DNA from: Vibrio chagasii
GTDB taxonomy: Bacteria > Pseudomonadota > Gammaproteobacteria > Enterobacterales > Vibrionaceae
Assembly: GCA_041879415.1 (NCBI GenBank)
Contig: CP090852.1
Span: 496,001 to 560,000, forward strand
Length of the DNA: 64,000 nucleotides
Direction: 5' to 3'
Part shown: piece by piece, positions 9,852 to 19,223 of the stretch
How positions within the stretch are numbered: the stretch's first letter is position 1
How the letters are laid out: each line of letters opens with the position of its first letter
Program-made: the position numbers and the translations under genes
Notes under the pieces: model-generated
The model's input: only the letters and a program-made list of their open reading frames with translations
Databases searched by the model: none
What the model was told of the DNA's origin: nothing

Positions 9852-10736
9852 CTACACCGCTCTTGGAGTAGTATTGAAATGACGCTTAAATTCTCGGCTG
9901 AATTGAGATGGACTAGAGTAGCCAACCCGGCGTGCGGCATCACTGATACGCAGGCCTTCTAACTGGATCAGTTCTTTGGCTTTGTTGAGCCTTACCTTCT
10001 TCAAGTATTGGAGTGGTGATTCGAAAGTGACGTTACGGAAAGCATTATGAAAAGCAGACACACTCATGTTTGCTTCGTCAGCTAGTGACTGAACAGTAAT
10101 GGTTTGGTCATACTCTTCATGCACTTTAGACAATGCTTTGGCGACGCGTGCGTAATGGCCATCATGATGAGCTAAATCAAACAGTACACGGCCCTCAGAG
10201 CCTGTTAAAGCGCGATAAACAATCTCCGTCACCATTGCATCACCTAAGATGTTGGCTTCGATATCGCAATGCAGTGTCTTCGCCAACCGAGTGAAACTCT
10301 CTAGCATCGCCGTTTCCATTCGAGTGGACTCTAAGCCACTCGAATTCTGTTTGTGCTTGTTGCAGTAACTCTCTAGAAAACCTTGCTCTTCGAGCTTTTT
10401 CACTAAGCTGTGCAAACGCTGAGAATCAATGTTGATCGACAAACCCAGTAACGGCTCACCGTCAACCGGTAAAGCTTCACACTCCAATGGCATTGGCACC
10501 CCCACCACTAGGTAGTCACCTGCCGCGTAAGTTACCGGCCTGTCGCCTATGTAGATATTCTTTTTACCCTGTCCAAGCATGATGATACCTGACTGGTAAG
10601 TGAATGGTTGGCGCTGATTCCCACCACTACTGCGATACAACCACACGCCCTCTATCTCTGTTTCTCTGATCCCTTCAAGATCATCCCAACCTTTGAGTTC
10701 AACGTAAGATTGCAGTAACTGAGCGAGTGTATTCAT
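9852..10736 (-). CDS. yqhC: AraC family regulator, YqhC-like
   Basis: A 294-residue AraC-type regulator with an N-terminal sensing domain of the AraC_N/cupin type (about residues 10-170; FTYQSGIIMLGQGKKNIYIG and the GDYLVVGVPMP strand) and two C-terminal helix-turn-helix motifs (about 200-290; VQSLADEANMSVSAFHNAF and ISDAARRVGYSSPSQFSREFK). It is divergent from a YqhD-like reductase, as in E. coli, where YqhC activates yqhD in response to glyoxal and related aldehydes. Start at ATG 10736 is preferred over a TTG at 10757; GGAAC lies upstream. The E. coli-like role is inferred from domain type plus gene order. Confidence 0.85.
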   Translation of the reverse strand: MNTLAQLLQSYVELKGWDDLEGIRETEIEGVWLYRSSGGNQRQPFTYQSGIIMLGQGKKNIYIGDRPVTYAAGDYLVVGVPMPLECEALPVDGEPLLGLSINIDSQRLHSLVKKLEEQGFLESYCNKHKQNSSGLESTRMETAMLESFTRLAKTLHCDIEANILGDAMVTEIVYRALTGSEGRVLFDLAHHDGHYARVAKALSKVHEEYDQTITVQSLADEANMSVSAFHNAFRNVTFESPLQYLKKVRLNKAKELIQLEGLRISDAARRVGYSSPSQFSREFKRHFNTTPRAV

Positions 10737-10929
10737 AACAGGCGATGTTCCATTCAAAGGGTGATGTTAGTTTGCACAAAAGCCCAAAGAGAATATCAAT
10801 TATGTAGAAATAGGCAATTAGTTTGGAGAAATTGACCTTCACCACCCTAATTCCGTGTACTAATATGCAAATATAGAAATTAAGCACTACTACAAAATAA
10901 AAATTTTAGCTTTACACAAGGAACTGACG

Positions 10930-12078
10930 ATGCAATTTACCTATGTTAACCCTACTGTTATCCACTTCGGCCAAGGCCAAATCAACGCTATCAGCCAAGC
11001 CGTTGATACTTCAAAGAAAGTACTTGTCATCTACGGTGGCGGTTCAATCAAAAGCAACGGTGTTTACGACCAAGTAGTCGCATCTCTTAAAGATCACGCT
11101 TGGATTGAGTTTTCTGGTGTTGAAGCAAACCCAACTAAAGAAACATTAGACAAAGCAGTCGCTATCGTTAAAGAAGAAAACGTAGAATTCATTATCGCTG
11201 TTGGCGGTGGTTCGGTAATCGATGGTTCGAAATATGTTGCAGCAGCAGCGAAATACGACGGTGACGGTTGGGACATCCTAACAGGTAAGCACCAAGTAAC
11301 CGAAGCGACGCCAATCGGTGCTGTACTGACGCTTCCTGCTACAGGCTCTGAATCAAACATGGGCGCAGTAATCACTCGTAAAGCGACTCAAGAGAAGCTG
11401 GCTTTCCTAAACCCTGCGGTACAGCCTAAGTTTGCAGTTATGGACCCAGATGTAATGAAGTCTCTACCAGAGCGCCAATTGGTGAATGGTCTGGTTGATG
11501 CTTGGGTTCACGTCTGTGAGCAATACATCACTATGCCTGCTAACGCGATGGTTCAAGACGGCTACGCAGAAACATTGCTGAAAAACCTTCTTGTACTGGG
11601 TAAACAATACGACGAGCGTGACAACGACGCATGGCGTGCAAACCTAATGTGGACAGCTAACCAAGCGCTAAACGGCCTTATTGGTACGGGTGTTCCTCAA
11701 GATTGGGCAACGCACATGATTGGTCATGAATTCACTGCATTATGGCATGTCGACCACGCACGTTCTCTAGCTATCGTTCAACCTTCACTACTTCGTAACC
11801 AGATTGAAGCGAAGCGCAATAAGCTAGAACAGATGGGTCGTAACGTATTTGGCCTAGAAACTGGCGCAGATTTAGCAGAGCGCACTATCGATGCTATCGA
11901 AGCCTTCTACCACAGCCTAGATGTAGCGACTATGTTTGATGGCTACGAGGCGGATAAAGCAACAGCTATCGACAACGTGGTTGCACAACTAGAATCACAT
12001 GGCTATTTACAACTTGGCGAGAACCAAGCGATTACACTAGAGAAAACTCGCGAGATTCTAGAGTCTGCGATCCATTAA
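10930..12078 (+). CDS. yqhD: Iron-containing alcohol dehydrogenase / NADPH aldehyde reductase, YqhD-like
   Basis: A 382-residue group III (iron-type fold) alcohol dehydrogenase close to E. coli YqhD, which reduces short aldehydes, glyoxal and lipid-peroxidation products with NADPH in the cytoplasm. The nucleotide motif GGGSVIDGSK (residues 92-101) and the LPATGSESN segment are present. Likely metal ligands are D190 and H194 in GLVDAWVH, and the histidines of THMIGHEFTALWHVDHA (H266 and H276). The gene is divergent from a YqhC-like AraC regulator, supporting aldehyde-induced control. The ribosome site AAGGAAC precedes the ATG. A hairpin terminator follows at 12186. Confidence 0.93.
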   Translation: MQFTYVNPTVIHFGQGQINAISQAVDTSKKVLVIYGGGSIKSNGVYDQVVASLKDHAWIEFSGVEANPTKETLDKAVAIVKEENVEFIIAVGGGSVIDGSKYVAAAAKYDGDGWDILTGKHQVTEATPIGAVLTLPATGSESNMGAVITRKATQEKLAFLNPAVQPKFAVMDPDVMKSLPERQLVNGLVDAWVHVCEQYITMPANAMVQDGYAETLLKNLLVLGKQYDERDNDAWRANLMWTANQALNGLIGTGVPQDWATHMIGHEFTALWHVDHARSLAIVQPSLLRNQIEAKRNKLEQMGRNVFGLETGADLAERTIDAIEAFYHSLDVATMFDGYEADKATAIDNVVAQLESHGYLQLGENQAITLEKTREILESAIH

Positions 12079-12185
12079 CGGTTAAAATTAAAGCAAAGAA
12101 ATCACGTTTCTAAATAAAATCGCGATAATTTAAAAATTTATGCAGCGAAACTGAACCAAATTCTTTGACCTTGCGTATACCCACA

Positions 12186-12214
12186 AGCAGCGTCCTCATC
12201 CGGCGCTGCTTTTT
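12186..12214 (+). terminator. Rho-independent terminator after yqhD
   Basis: Stem AGCAGCG (12186-12192) pairs with CGCTGCT (12204-12210), followed by a T-run (12210-12214). Confidence 0.8.
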
Positions 12215-12312
12215 ATTTGCCCTACAAGATGCTATTAAATTCTCATAAGTTCCTAATTTTATGTGCAATCATATTTCTATATTGTTAAGGTAAACCTGTC
12301 TCTTTACTAGGT

Positions 12313-13059
12313 ATGAACAACGATTTGAACAATCTTAAGGAAATGGTTAAGTTTAAGTCACTTAACAAGTGGTATGGTGATTTTCATGCCCTAAAAGATA
12401 TCGATCTAAATATTGAACAGGGAGAGATTGTGGTGATTTGCGGACCATCTGGTTCTGGTAAATCCACTCTTATCCGCTGTATCAATCAGCTAGAACCGTT
12501 CGAAAGTGGCGAACTTTCCGTGTTAGAACAGTCGCTTCCCTGCAAGTTCAACACACCAGGCCAAGTTGGAATGGTGTTTCAGCACTTCCATTTATTCCCC
12601 CATCTTACTGTGCTCGAAAACTTGACTCTGTCTCCTATTCGTACGCTCAAAAAAAGCAAAGAAGAAGCAGAGAAAACCGCCATGCATTATCTCGAGTGTG
12701 TACACATCGCAGAGCAAGCGAATAAGTACCCGGCTCAACTTTCAGGCGGCCAACAACAACGTGTGGCAATTGCGCGCTCTCTTTGTATGAAGCCAGAACT
12801 ACTGCTATTCGATGAACCGACATCTGCTCTTGATCCGGAAATGATCAATGAAGTACTGGATGTAATGGTCGAACTGGCAAGTGAAGGTATTACCATGGTG
12901 TGCGTGACACACGAAATGGGCTTTGCAAAACGCGTTGCCGACCGAGTCATCTTTATGGACGAAGGACAGATCGTGGAATCTAATACGCCACAGAGCCTGT
13001 TCGAAAATCCTCAACACGAACGTACTCAAGCGTTCCTAAATCAGATTCTGACTTACTGA
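12313..13059 (+). CDS. Polar amino-acid ABC transporter ATP-binding subunit (GlnQ/HisP type)
   Basis: A 248-residue ABC ATPase with all motifs intact: Walker [11 protein letters not shown]-loop [12 protein letters not shown], signature LSGGQQQR, Walker [13 protein letters not shown] and H-loop VTHEM. The sequence is typical of the GlnQ/HisP/GltL class that powers uptake of polar amino acids. It is the first gene of a four-gene importer; its TGA overlaps the next ATG by one base, indicating translational coupling. An internal ATG at 12343 directly after AAGGAA is an alternative start. Substrate is not determined. Confidence 0.93.
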   Translation: MNNDLNNLKEMVKFKSLNKWYGDFHALKDIDLNIEQGEIVVICGPSGSGKSTLIRCINQLEPFESGELSVLEQSLPCKFNTPGQVGMVFQHFHLFPHLTVLENLTLSPIRTLKKSKEEAEKTAMHYLECVHIAEQANKYPAQLSGGQQQRVAIARSLCMKPELLLFDEPTSALDPEMINEVLDVMVELASEGITMVCVTHEMGFAKRVADRVIFMDEGQIVESNTPQSLFENPQHERTQAFLNQILTY

Positions 13060-13856
13060 TGCTGCTGAAAATAGTGAAACCCGCCCTCTCCGCCTTGGTA
13101 CAAATTGTGGTGCTTGCGGCAGCCGTTGTATGGATCCTCGATTCTGGCGCTCAGGCGATGGGATACAGCTGGCAATGGGAGCGAGTACCTGACTACATCG
13201 CCTTCTATGAAGATGGTGAATGGTGGCCTGCAGAGTTGATGGAAGGACTACTCGTTACCATCAATATCTCTCTGATTTCTTTAGTTGCAACACTGGTAAT
13301 TGGCTTAACCACAGCCCTATTACGTAATTCCAATTCAGTGGTTGGTCGCACCCTCGCCACCAGCTATGTGGAATTGATTCGTAATACACCACTGTTGGTG
13401 CAAATTTACCTGCTCTATTTTGTATTCGGCCCTGTTATCGGTCTGGATCGATTTAGCACGGCTGTTTTAGCCTTGGCACTTTTCCAAGGGGCATACACCG
13501 CTGAGATATTTCGTGCTGGGTTAAATAGTATTTCTAAAGGACAGTTTGAAGCCGCTCAATCTTTGGGCTTATCAAAGACCTATACTTATTGGGATGTGAT
13601 TCTTCCTCAAGTGGTACAACGCACGTTGCCACCTCTGACCAACGAAGTGATCTCCCTTATCAAAAACTCTTCGATTGTGAGTGTCATGGCTATTTTCGAC
13701 CTAACAACCGAGGCCAGAAACATTGTTTCTGAAACTGCGATGCCATTTGAGATCTGGTTCTCTGTGGCAATCATTTATCTTGCACTTACACTTTCACTTT
13801 CTGCCGTTGCAGCTTGGCTTGAGCATAAGCTCGGAGCTAACTGGCGAACACAATAA
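13059..13856 (+). CDS. Amino-acid ABC transporter permease 1 (HisM/GlnP family)
   Basis: A 265-residue inner-membrane permease of the polar amino-acid class. It has an N-terminal membrane segment, a periplasmic loop with YSWQWERVPDYI, the TM block beginning GLLVTINISLISL, and the EAA loop EAAQSLGLSKTYTYWDVILPQ that docks onto the ATPase. It overlaps the ATPase gene by one base and is 12 bases before the binding-protein gene. It probably pairs with the second permease at 14818 as a heterodimer. Confidence 0.92.
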   Translation: MLLKIVKPALSALVQIVVLAAAVVWILDSGAQAMGYSWQWERVPDYIAFYEDGEWWPAELMEGLLVTINISLISLVATLVIGLTTALLRNSNSVVGRTLATSYVELIRNTPLLVQIYLLYFVFGPVIGLDRFSTAVLALALFQGAYTAEIFRAGLNSISKGQFEAAQSLGLSKTYTYWDVILPQVVQRTLPPLTNEVISLIKNSSIVSVMAIFDLTTEARNIVSETAMPFEIWFSVAIIYLALTLSLSAVAAWLEHKLGANWRTQ

Positions 13857-13868
13857 GGATTTATCAGC

Positions 13869-14678
13869 ATGAAGCTATTTAAAACCGCTATCACTGCTTT
13901 ACTTGCGCTTGCCGTAAGTTTGCCTGCACTTGCGTCTGAAACGCCTAACCTAGACAAAATCAACGAGCGTGGCTCTCTACGTGTTGGCATGTCGACTTTT
14001 GTTCCTTGGGCAATGCGTAACAAACAAGGCGATCTTGTCGGCTTTGAAATCGATGTTGCAAAACGCCTTGCTGAGGATTCAGGCTGGAAAGTTGAATTTG
14101 TACCGACAGCATGGGATGGCATTATCCCTTCACTGTTATCGAATAAGTTTGACGTAATCATTGGCGGTATGTCGATTACTGAAGCGCGCGCTAAGAGTGT
14201 TCTTTTTACTGAACCATATTCTCACTCTGGTGTTCAACTGGCGGCTAACAAAGAGCTAGCAGAAGGCTTCAACAAGATTTCGGATTTCGACTCTCGTCGA
14301 GTGAAAATTGCAGCTCGTCGTGGCGCCTTCACAGTTCAAGTTGCTCGTGAAACCTTCCCGAAAGCGAAAGTACTTCAGTTCGATGACGACGCTCAAGCGT
14401 TCCAAGAAGTACTAAACGGCAATGCACACGCGGTTATCGCTTCTAGCCCTAAGCCAGAACACGAAGCAATCAAGAACGCTGACACGCTATTCATTCCATT
14501 TGATGAACGTCTATCAAAAGGTAACGAAGCATTTGCTGTTCGCCTGGGTGAAACGGACAAAGCGGAGTTCTTCAACGAGTGGATCAAAGCTCGTACTGAA
14601 GACGGTTGGTTGAAAGAACGTTACGAGTACTGGTTCTCTACTCTAGATTGGCAAGATCAGATTGCTCAAGGTCAGTAA
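13869..14678 (+). CDS. Periplasmic amino-acid-binding protein (SBP family 3)
   Basis: A 269-residue solute-binding protein with a signal peptide (MKLFKTAITALLALAVSLPA, cleavage after LASE-adjacent Ala near residue 22). The family 3 pattern is clear: LRVGMSTFVPWAMRN, GFEIDVAKRLAEDSGWKVEFV, and the hinge segment FDVIIGGMSITEARAKSV with the ligand carboxylate-binding Arg. It delivers an amino acid or opine-like ligand to the permease pair. A terminator-like hairpin follows, which would let this subunit be made in excess over the downstream permease. Confidence 0.93.
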   Translation: MKLFKTAITALLALAVSLPALASETPNLDKINERGSLRVGMSTFVPWAMRNKQGDLVGFEIDVAKRLAEDSGWKVEFVPTAWDGIIPSLLSNKFDVIIGGMSITEARAKSVLFTEPYSHSGVQLAANKELAEGFNKISDFDSRRVKIAARRGAFTVQVARETFPKAKVLQFDDDAQAFQEVLNGNAHAVIASSPKPEHEAIKNADTLFIPFDERLSKGNEAFAVRLGETDKAEFFNEWIKARTEDGWLKERYEYWFSTLDWQDQIAQGQ

Positions 14679-14710
14679 TCGACGGTTAATTAGAAGCTAA
14701 AGAACTAATC

Positions 14711-14740
14711 AAGGCAGCACCTTGCTGGTACTGCCTTTTA
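14711..14740 (+). terminator. Intra-operon hairpin after the binding-protein gene
   Basis: AAGGCAGCACC (14711-14721) pairs with GGTACTGCCTT (14727-14737), one mismatch, followed by T-rich bases. It lies between the binding-protein gene and the second permease, so it is likely a partial terminator or mRNA-stabilising stem. Confidence 0.7.
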
Positions 14741-14817
14741 AGATACACCCGAGATAGCAATGAATTCATAGCCCATTCTCACAACACATTAATAATCATT
14801 GTTTAAACAGGAATGAC

Positions 14818-15741
14818 GTGAGTAGTACTAGCGCATTATCAACGCCCAAGCCCAACCTTCACATGAAGCCTTGGTATCAACGCCTCAATCTATTGGATGG
14901 TGTGTTATTTGCCATCATTTGTGCGTTTGCAGGTTGGCTTTATTATCGCTCTGCTGTCGGCATTAACTATCAGTGGCGATGGGAAGACGCGTTCACGCTG
15001 ATCTTCATTCCACCTTCTCAAGGTAGCATCCCTTACTTCTTCCAAGGCCTAGTCGCAACACTACGTTTAAGTTTGTGGAGTATGGTGTTGGCCTTATCTT
15101 TCGGTACCCTGCTTGGGGTCGCAAGACACTCTAAGATCGCTCTATTTAAAACACCAGCTCTGCTTTTCATCCAATTGGTTCGAAATATTCCACCACTGGT
15201 TTTTGTGTTTATCTTTTACTTTTTTGTCTCTAACCAGCTGATTCCTTTGCTTGGTTTAGAAACCCTTCTACGTGAACACAATGGCGATATTAACCAGCTG
15301 CAAGCCTTTCTATTTGGCCCAGCCAACCTTTGGGAAAACTTAGCTTCTGGGGTTATCTGTATTGGTCTACTCTCTTCGGCGTATATCGCTGAAGTGATTC
15401 GCGCTGGCTTGGAAAGCATTCCTAAAGGCCAATGGGAAGCGGCGGACTCACTTGGTTTATCCGTCTTCTCAAAATATCGATATGTGATAGGCCCACAGGT
15501 ATTAACCGCGATTACACCACCTTTGGCTGGCCAAGCAATTTCGTTGGTAAAAGACACCTCGATTGTGTCTCTGATTTCGATTCAAGAAATGACCTTCGTT
15601 GGCACCGAGATGGCCAACTCATCCGGTTTGATCTTTGAAATCTGGCTGATTGTTGGCGCGGTTTACTTCGCATTATGCTTTACTCTCTCGCGTATTTTCA
15701 GAAAGATAGAACAACGCTCAAGTGCTTATCTCAACCGCTAA
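14818..15741 (+). CDS. Amino-acid ABC transporter permease 2 (HisQ/GlnP family)
   Basis: A 307-residue permease with a longer N-terminus than permease 1; the shared features are a Trp-rich YQWRWEDAF loop, the TM block starting GLVATLRLSLWSM, and the EAA loop ESIPKGQWEAADSLGLSVFSKYRYVIGPQ. The start is GTG at 14818 with AGGA seven bases upstream; the nearby ATG is out of frame and followed at once by a stop. It is 139 bases after the binding-protein gene, beyond a hairpin, and completes the importer. Confidence 0.92.
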   Translation: MSSTSALSTPKPNLHMKPWYQRLNLLDGVLFAIICAFAGWLYYRSAVGINYQWRWEDAFTLIFIPPSQGSIPYFFQGLVATLRLSLWSMVLALSFGTLLGVARHSKIALFKTPALLFIQLVRNIPPLVFVFIFYFFVSNQLIPLLGLETLLREHNGDINQLQAFLFGPANLWENLASGVICIGLLSSAYIAEVIRAGLESIPKGQWEAADSLGLSVFSKYRYVIGPQVLTAITPPLAGQAISLVKDTSIVSLISIQEMTFVGTEMANSSGLIFEIWLIVGAVYFALCFTLSRIFRKIEQRSSAYLNR

Positions 15742-15820
15742 TTTGCACCTAGTCACCCTATTGTTTCTACAGCATTTCAGTGACCTTTTCTTACCCTAGC
15801 CTATAATATTCATCAGCTTA

Positions 15821-15853
15821 TCCTGATTGGTTTAACTCATTGACCAATCAGGA
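15821..15853 (+). terminator. Hairpin downstream of the amino-acid ABC operon
   Basis: Perfect 11-bp inverted repeat TCCTGATTGGT (15821-15831) and ACCAATCAGGA (15843-15853), about 80 bases after the last permease gene. The T-run behind it is poor, so terminator function is likely but not certain. Confidence 0.6.
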
Positions 15854-15956
15854 TTAATCATTTCAAAACTCTCGTCTAAAACACAGCAAACCCTTCATTT
15901 AATTACTATACTTTGAATACCAAATCCCATCGGACTCTCTCAAAGGTCAAACCAAC

Positions 15957-16901
15957 ATGGACAATCATAAAGAACGAGCGTTTTATGCCGTTGTCGGTGC
16001 ATTAGTCGGGGACGCTGCCTCTATGGGGCTGCATTGGTTATATGATCAAGAGAGGATCTTGCAGGTAGCGGGTTTCGAGCCTGAGTTTCGTTCGCCAAAC
16101 GAGTCCGATTATCAAGATAAAGGCTATTTTGCTCACCAAGGAAAATCCGCAGGCGACCAATCACAATACGGCGCTCAACTATTAGCGATGGTCGATAGCC
16201 TAGTCGACAATCAACAATACGATGAAGCATGCTACATCAAGCATTTCCGCTTCTGGTTTGATTTCGGCGGCAGTTGGCAAGGTTACATAGATAAAGCAAC
16301 GCGCATGAGCTTGCTGAACATACACCAACTGGAACTGGCCAATGCCCCCATCACAGCCTGTGGCGCTGATGACACGCAATTACCAGCTATTTCAAAAATC
16401 ATCCCATTAGTGGCTTGTACTTATACTTCTCACACCTTACCAGCGATGGTCGAAAGCGCGGTTCGAGTGACTAATAACAACGACAAAGCCGTCGAGTGGG
16501 CGCAGGCTATTACCCTGCTGATTCAAGCCTCGATACAAGGTAATTCGCCATCACAATCGGTAGAGATGGTAAGACAGACCTGCAGCAAGTTTATACATGA
16601 TCAAATCGATGAAGCACTAGCCGAACCTGAACTTTCAATCACCGAGGCCGCAAAGAAATTTGGATTGCATTGTGAATTAAGCGCCGCGTTCCCGCTGATG
16701 ATTCGCATCATTGCAGGCGCTCAAAGCTTTAAACAAGGTATTAGAGATAACATCTTATGTGGTGGTGATAGTTGTGGACGTGCGATTGTGATTGGCGCGG
16801 TATTAGCGGCTTGTTTCTACGAAGAAGACGGTGCGATTCCAAAAGAGTGGCTGAAGCAAGTCGAGCTCAATGGTGGTGTATTGTCTCTGCCCATTGAGTA
16901 A
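15957..16901 (+). CDS. ADP-ribosylglycohydrolase / J1-crystallin family protein
   Basis: A 314-residue protein of the ADP-ribosyl-glycohydrolase superfamily. The N-terminal signature GALVGDAASMGLHWLYD (about residues 14-30) is the family pattern. The C-terminal metal site of active hydrolases, usually GGDTDT, reads GGDSCGR here (about residue 272), so one metal-binding Asp/Thr pair is lost. This resembles J1-crystallin-like members, whose activity is uncertain. The gene stands alone, followed by a strong terminator at 16942. Hydrolase activity on ADP-ribosylated substrates should not be assumed. Confidence 0.83.
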   Translation: MDNHKERAFYAVVGALVGDAASMGLHWLYDQERILQVAGFEPEFRSPNESDYQDKGYFAHQGKSAGDQSQYGAQLLAMVDSLVDNQQYDEACYIKHFRFWFDFGGSWQGYIDKATRMSLLNIHQLELANAPITACGADDTQLPAISKIIPLVACTYTSHTLPAMVESAVRVTNNNDKAVEWAQAITLLIQASIQGNSPSQSVEMVRQTCSKFIHDQIDEALAEPELSITEAAKKFGLHCELSAAFPLMIRIIAGAQSFKQGIRDNILCGGDSCGRAIVIGAVLAACFYEEDGAIPKEWLKQVELNGGVLSLPIE

Positions 16902-16941
16902 TTTGTATTAAGCCCATGTAACCTTTCTAGCAATAAAAACT

Positions 16942-16979
16942 AAAGCGCCTGTCGATTCCTTGCTCGACAGGCGCTTTTC
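16942..16979 (+). terminator. Strong rho-independent terminator
   Basis: Perfect 14-bp stem AAAGCGCCTGTCGA (16942-16955) and TCGACAGGCGCTTT (16964-16977) with a T-run; A-run on the left allows function on both strands, between convergent genes. Confidence 0.9.
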
Positions 16980-17100
16980 TTTCCACTATTCACTTCAACG
17001 AATGGCTTAAACGGATAGCTTCAGTTTCGGGCAATAAACTTCGCGGATCCCTACGACCGCTAGTTTATCACTCTAACTGAACCTATTTCGTTCCTCGTAC

Positions 17101-19107
17101 CTAGAACTGATACGCGGCAGAAAGCTTGTAGTTACGGCCAGGTTCATAGTCATCTAGCGTAAAGCCTCTCGCCGTACCTGAACGAGATGCGTGTGAGGTG
17201 TATTGCTCATCAAACACGTTGTCGATACCAAAGGTAACAGACAGTCCATCGACTGTTGATGGTACCCATTGAGCGTAAAGGTTATGCACGTCGTAACCTT
17301 CTTTAATTGGCTGACCATCAAATACGTTATCTTCGTCTTTAACAAACATCGAGTTCCACCCAAAGATCGTTTCAAGCGCTTCAGACTGATAATCCAGAGT
17401 CAACGTGATGCTATCGCCCATATCAATACTGCGACCATTTCCACCCGCGACAGCGCCGCCTGTGTCTTTGTTTTTAGTATCTGAACGTGCATAAGAAAGT
17501 TTACTGTTAAACATCTCGTAGCCGTAAGACAAGCTTGCTTCAAAGCCTTTGATCTCCACGTCGCCTAAGTTGTAGATCAAGTAACTTTGGCTCGCACGCT
17601 GGTACTCTTCTGCAATGTAATCATCAATATTGGTTTGGAATACAGTTAGGTTCGCACCAACAAAGTGATCATCAATACGCTTGTCGAAACGCACGCCACC
17701 TTGTGTGTTCTGCCCTGTTTCAGCTTTGATATCATCCGCTAAGTATGCGGCATCTTGATACGCAATAAAGGTCTCCATCAACTCTGGGCCTTTAAATAGC
17801 GAACGTGTGCTCGCAAACAGCGTCCAATCTTGTGTCACGTCCCATTGCGTCGCTAAAGACCAAGTTACATCATCGAAATCGTCATTTCCTGTCTCTGCTT
17901 TACGCTGATAATCATCAAAGCGAATACCCGCTGTGATCGAGAAGGCTTGAGTAAAGTAGAACTGGTCTTCAACAAAAAGCGCGGTAGAAATGGCCGACTC
18001 ATCCATAAACTTACTGCTGCCGTAATAACTGCTTGATGACTTGTCCATGTAATCAAAACCGTAAGTCGCAACATTATCAAACGACATCAAACGATAGTCC
18101 GACTGGAACTTAGCATTCACGCCAAAGTTCTGATTCTTTGCCGTGTTTTTAGACAAACGGTTCGAAGGCCAGCGTGGTGCCATAACAGTTTCATCACGCT
18201 TAATTTCAGTTTGAGTGTTGTAAAGCGTCACGTCACCTTGATGAGTATCGCCACGTAGCTCATAGCTTGCAGTGACGGTGTCACGGTCGTAATCGGTTGG
18301 GATCAGAATATCGTTAGACAGACCTTCATTAGCGCCACCCGACATATCCGGGCGCGGGCTGTAATCGCCGCTATCGCGGTAGAGATCATAAGCGAGTTCA
18401 AAACGGTGCAAGTCGCTCGGTTCAAAACCAATCTTACCAAGAATGTTGTATACGTCCCCTTCTGAACCAAAGGTCTCATTGCCGTCACCATCTTCAAAGT
18501 TATCACGGCTCATGTAGTGGCTATAGAGCATGGCATCAACGTTATCCGACAATAAGCCATACACAGTTAAAGAGCCTTGTTGACTGGCGTTAGTGGCATA
18601 ACCGCCATAGACACGAGTTCCGAATCTTTCGTCATAACGAAGAAGGTCTTTTGCATCTTTAGTTTCAAACAACACAGAGCCACCGAGTCCATTTTGCGTG
18701 ACTGAGTTGTTACCTACTTGGATATCGGCCGATTTCAAAATGTCTGGGTTAAGCGTGAGGTTGCCAATATGGTGGAACATGTTGGCGTGCTGAGAAGCGC
18801 CATCAAGTCGAATATCGAGGTCCGTTTCGCTCAAGCCACGAATCGTAATCCTTTGGTTCACCGAGTGCGTGCCGCCAACATCAACACCCGGAATCTCACG
18901 TAGTAGATCAGACATATGGTCAGCTTGCTTAAGTGACATATCGTCGGCAATGATCGATTCAGTATTGCTTGATACTTTCGTCCCCCACACCACCACTTCA
19001 TCAAAGTGCGATGTGTTCTCTTCTGCTATCACAGGGCTACTAACCGCACTGGCTATAGCAATACAGAGGGCTGAAAGCTTGATTGTTGAGCTGACTGGGC
19101 TTTCCAT
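17101..19107 (-). CDS. TonB-dependent outer membrane receptor (iron/siderophore or heme type)
   Basis: A 668-residue outer-membrane receptor. A signal peptide ends at IAEEN (about residue 28); a TonB box DEVVV follows at residues 35-39, then the plug domain (about 50-150; SDLLREIPGVDVGGTHSVNQRITIRGL and NGLGGSVLFETKDAKDLL) and a 22-strand barrel ending in a C-terminal Phe. The plug resembles heme/siderophore receptors (LGGxVxFETKDAxDLL), but no heme-receptor FRAP/NPNL boxes were seen, so the ligand is open. AGGA lies eight bases before the ATG. A Fur-like box lies upstream and a divergent AraC regulator follows the usual pattern for siderophore-receptor control. Confidence 0.9.
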   Translation of the reverse strand: MESPVSSTIKLSALCIAIASAVSSPVIAEENTSHFDEVVVWGTKVSSNTESIIADDMSLKQADHMSDLLREIPGVDVGGTHSVNQRITIRGLSETDLDIRLDGASQHANMFHHIGNLTLNPDILKSADIQVGNNSVTQNGLGGSVLFETKDAKDLLRYDERFGTRVYGGYATNASQQGSLTVYGLLSDNVDAMLYSHYMSRDNFEDGDGNETFGSEGDVYNILGKIGFEPSDLHRFELAYDLYRDSGDYSPRPDMSGGANEGLSNDILIPTDYDRDTVTASYELRGDTHQGDVTLYNTQTEIKRDETVMAPRWPSNRLSKNTAKNQNFGVNAKFQSDYRLMSFDNVATYGFDYMDKSSSSYYGSSKFMDESAISTALFVEDQFYFTQAFSITAGIRFDDYQRKAETGNDDFDDVTWSLATQWDVTQDWTLFASTRSLFKGPELMETFIAYQDAAYLADDIKAETGQNTQGGVRFDKRIDDHFVGANLTVFQTNIDDYIAEEYQRASQSYLIYNLGDVEIKGFEASLSYGYEMFNSKLSYARSDTKNKDTGGAVAGGNGRSIDMGDSITLTLDYQSEALETIFGWNSMFVKDEDNVFDGQPIKEGYDVHNLYAQWVPSTVDGLSVTFGIDNVFDEQYTSHASRSGTARGFTLDDYEPGRNYKLSAAYQF

Positions 19108-19123
19108 AAATTCAATCCTAGAT

Positions 19124-19142
19124 GTAAATGATAATAATTCGC
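19124..19142. promoter_or_regulatory. Fur-like box between the TonB receptor and AraC genes
   Basis: The 19 bases GTAAATGATAATAATTCGC match the classic Fur consensus (GATAATGATAATCATTATC) at 14 of 19 positions by hand alignment, including the central ATGATAAT. It lies 17 bases upstream of the receptor start and also upstream of the divergent regulator, so iron repression of one or both is expected. Confidence 0.7.
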
Positions 19143-19223
19143 AAATATGATAGAGTTGTAATTTATAAATGCACAGATGATTTGCTTATGCGAAAACGCA
19201 TAGCTGTTATGAGGAAAAGTCAA

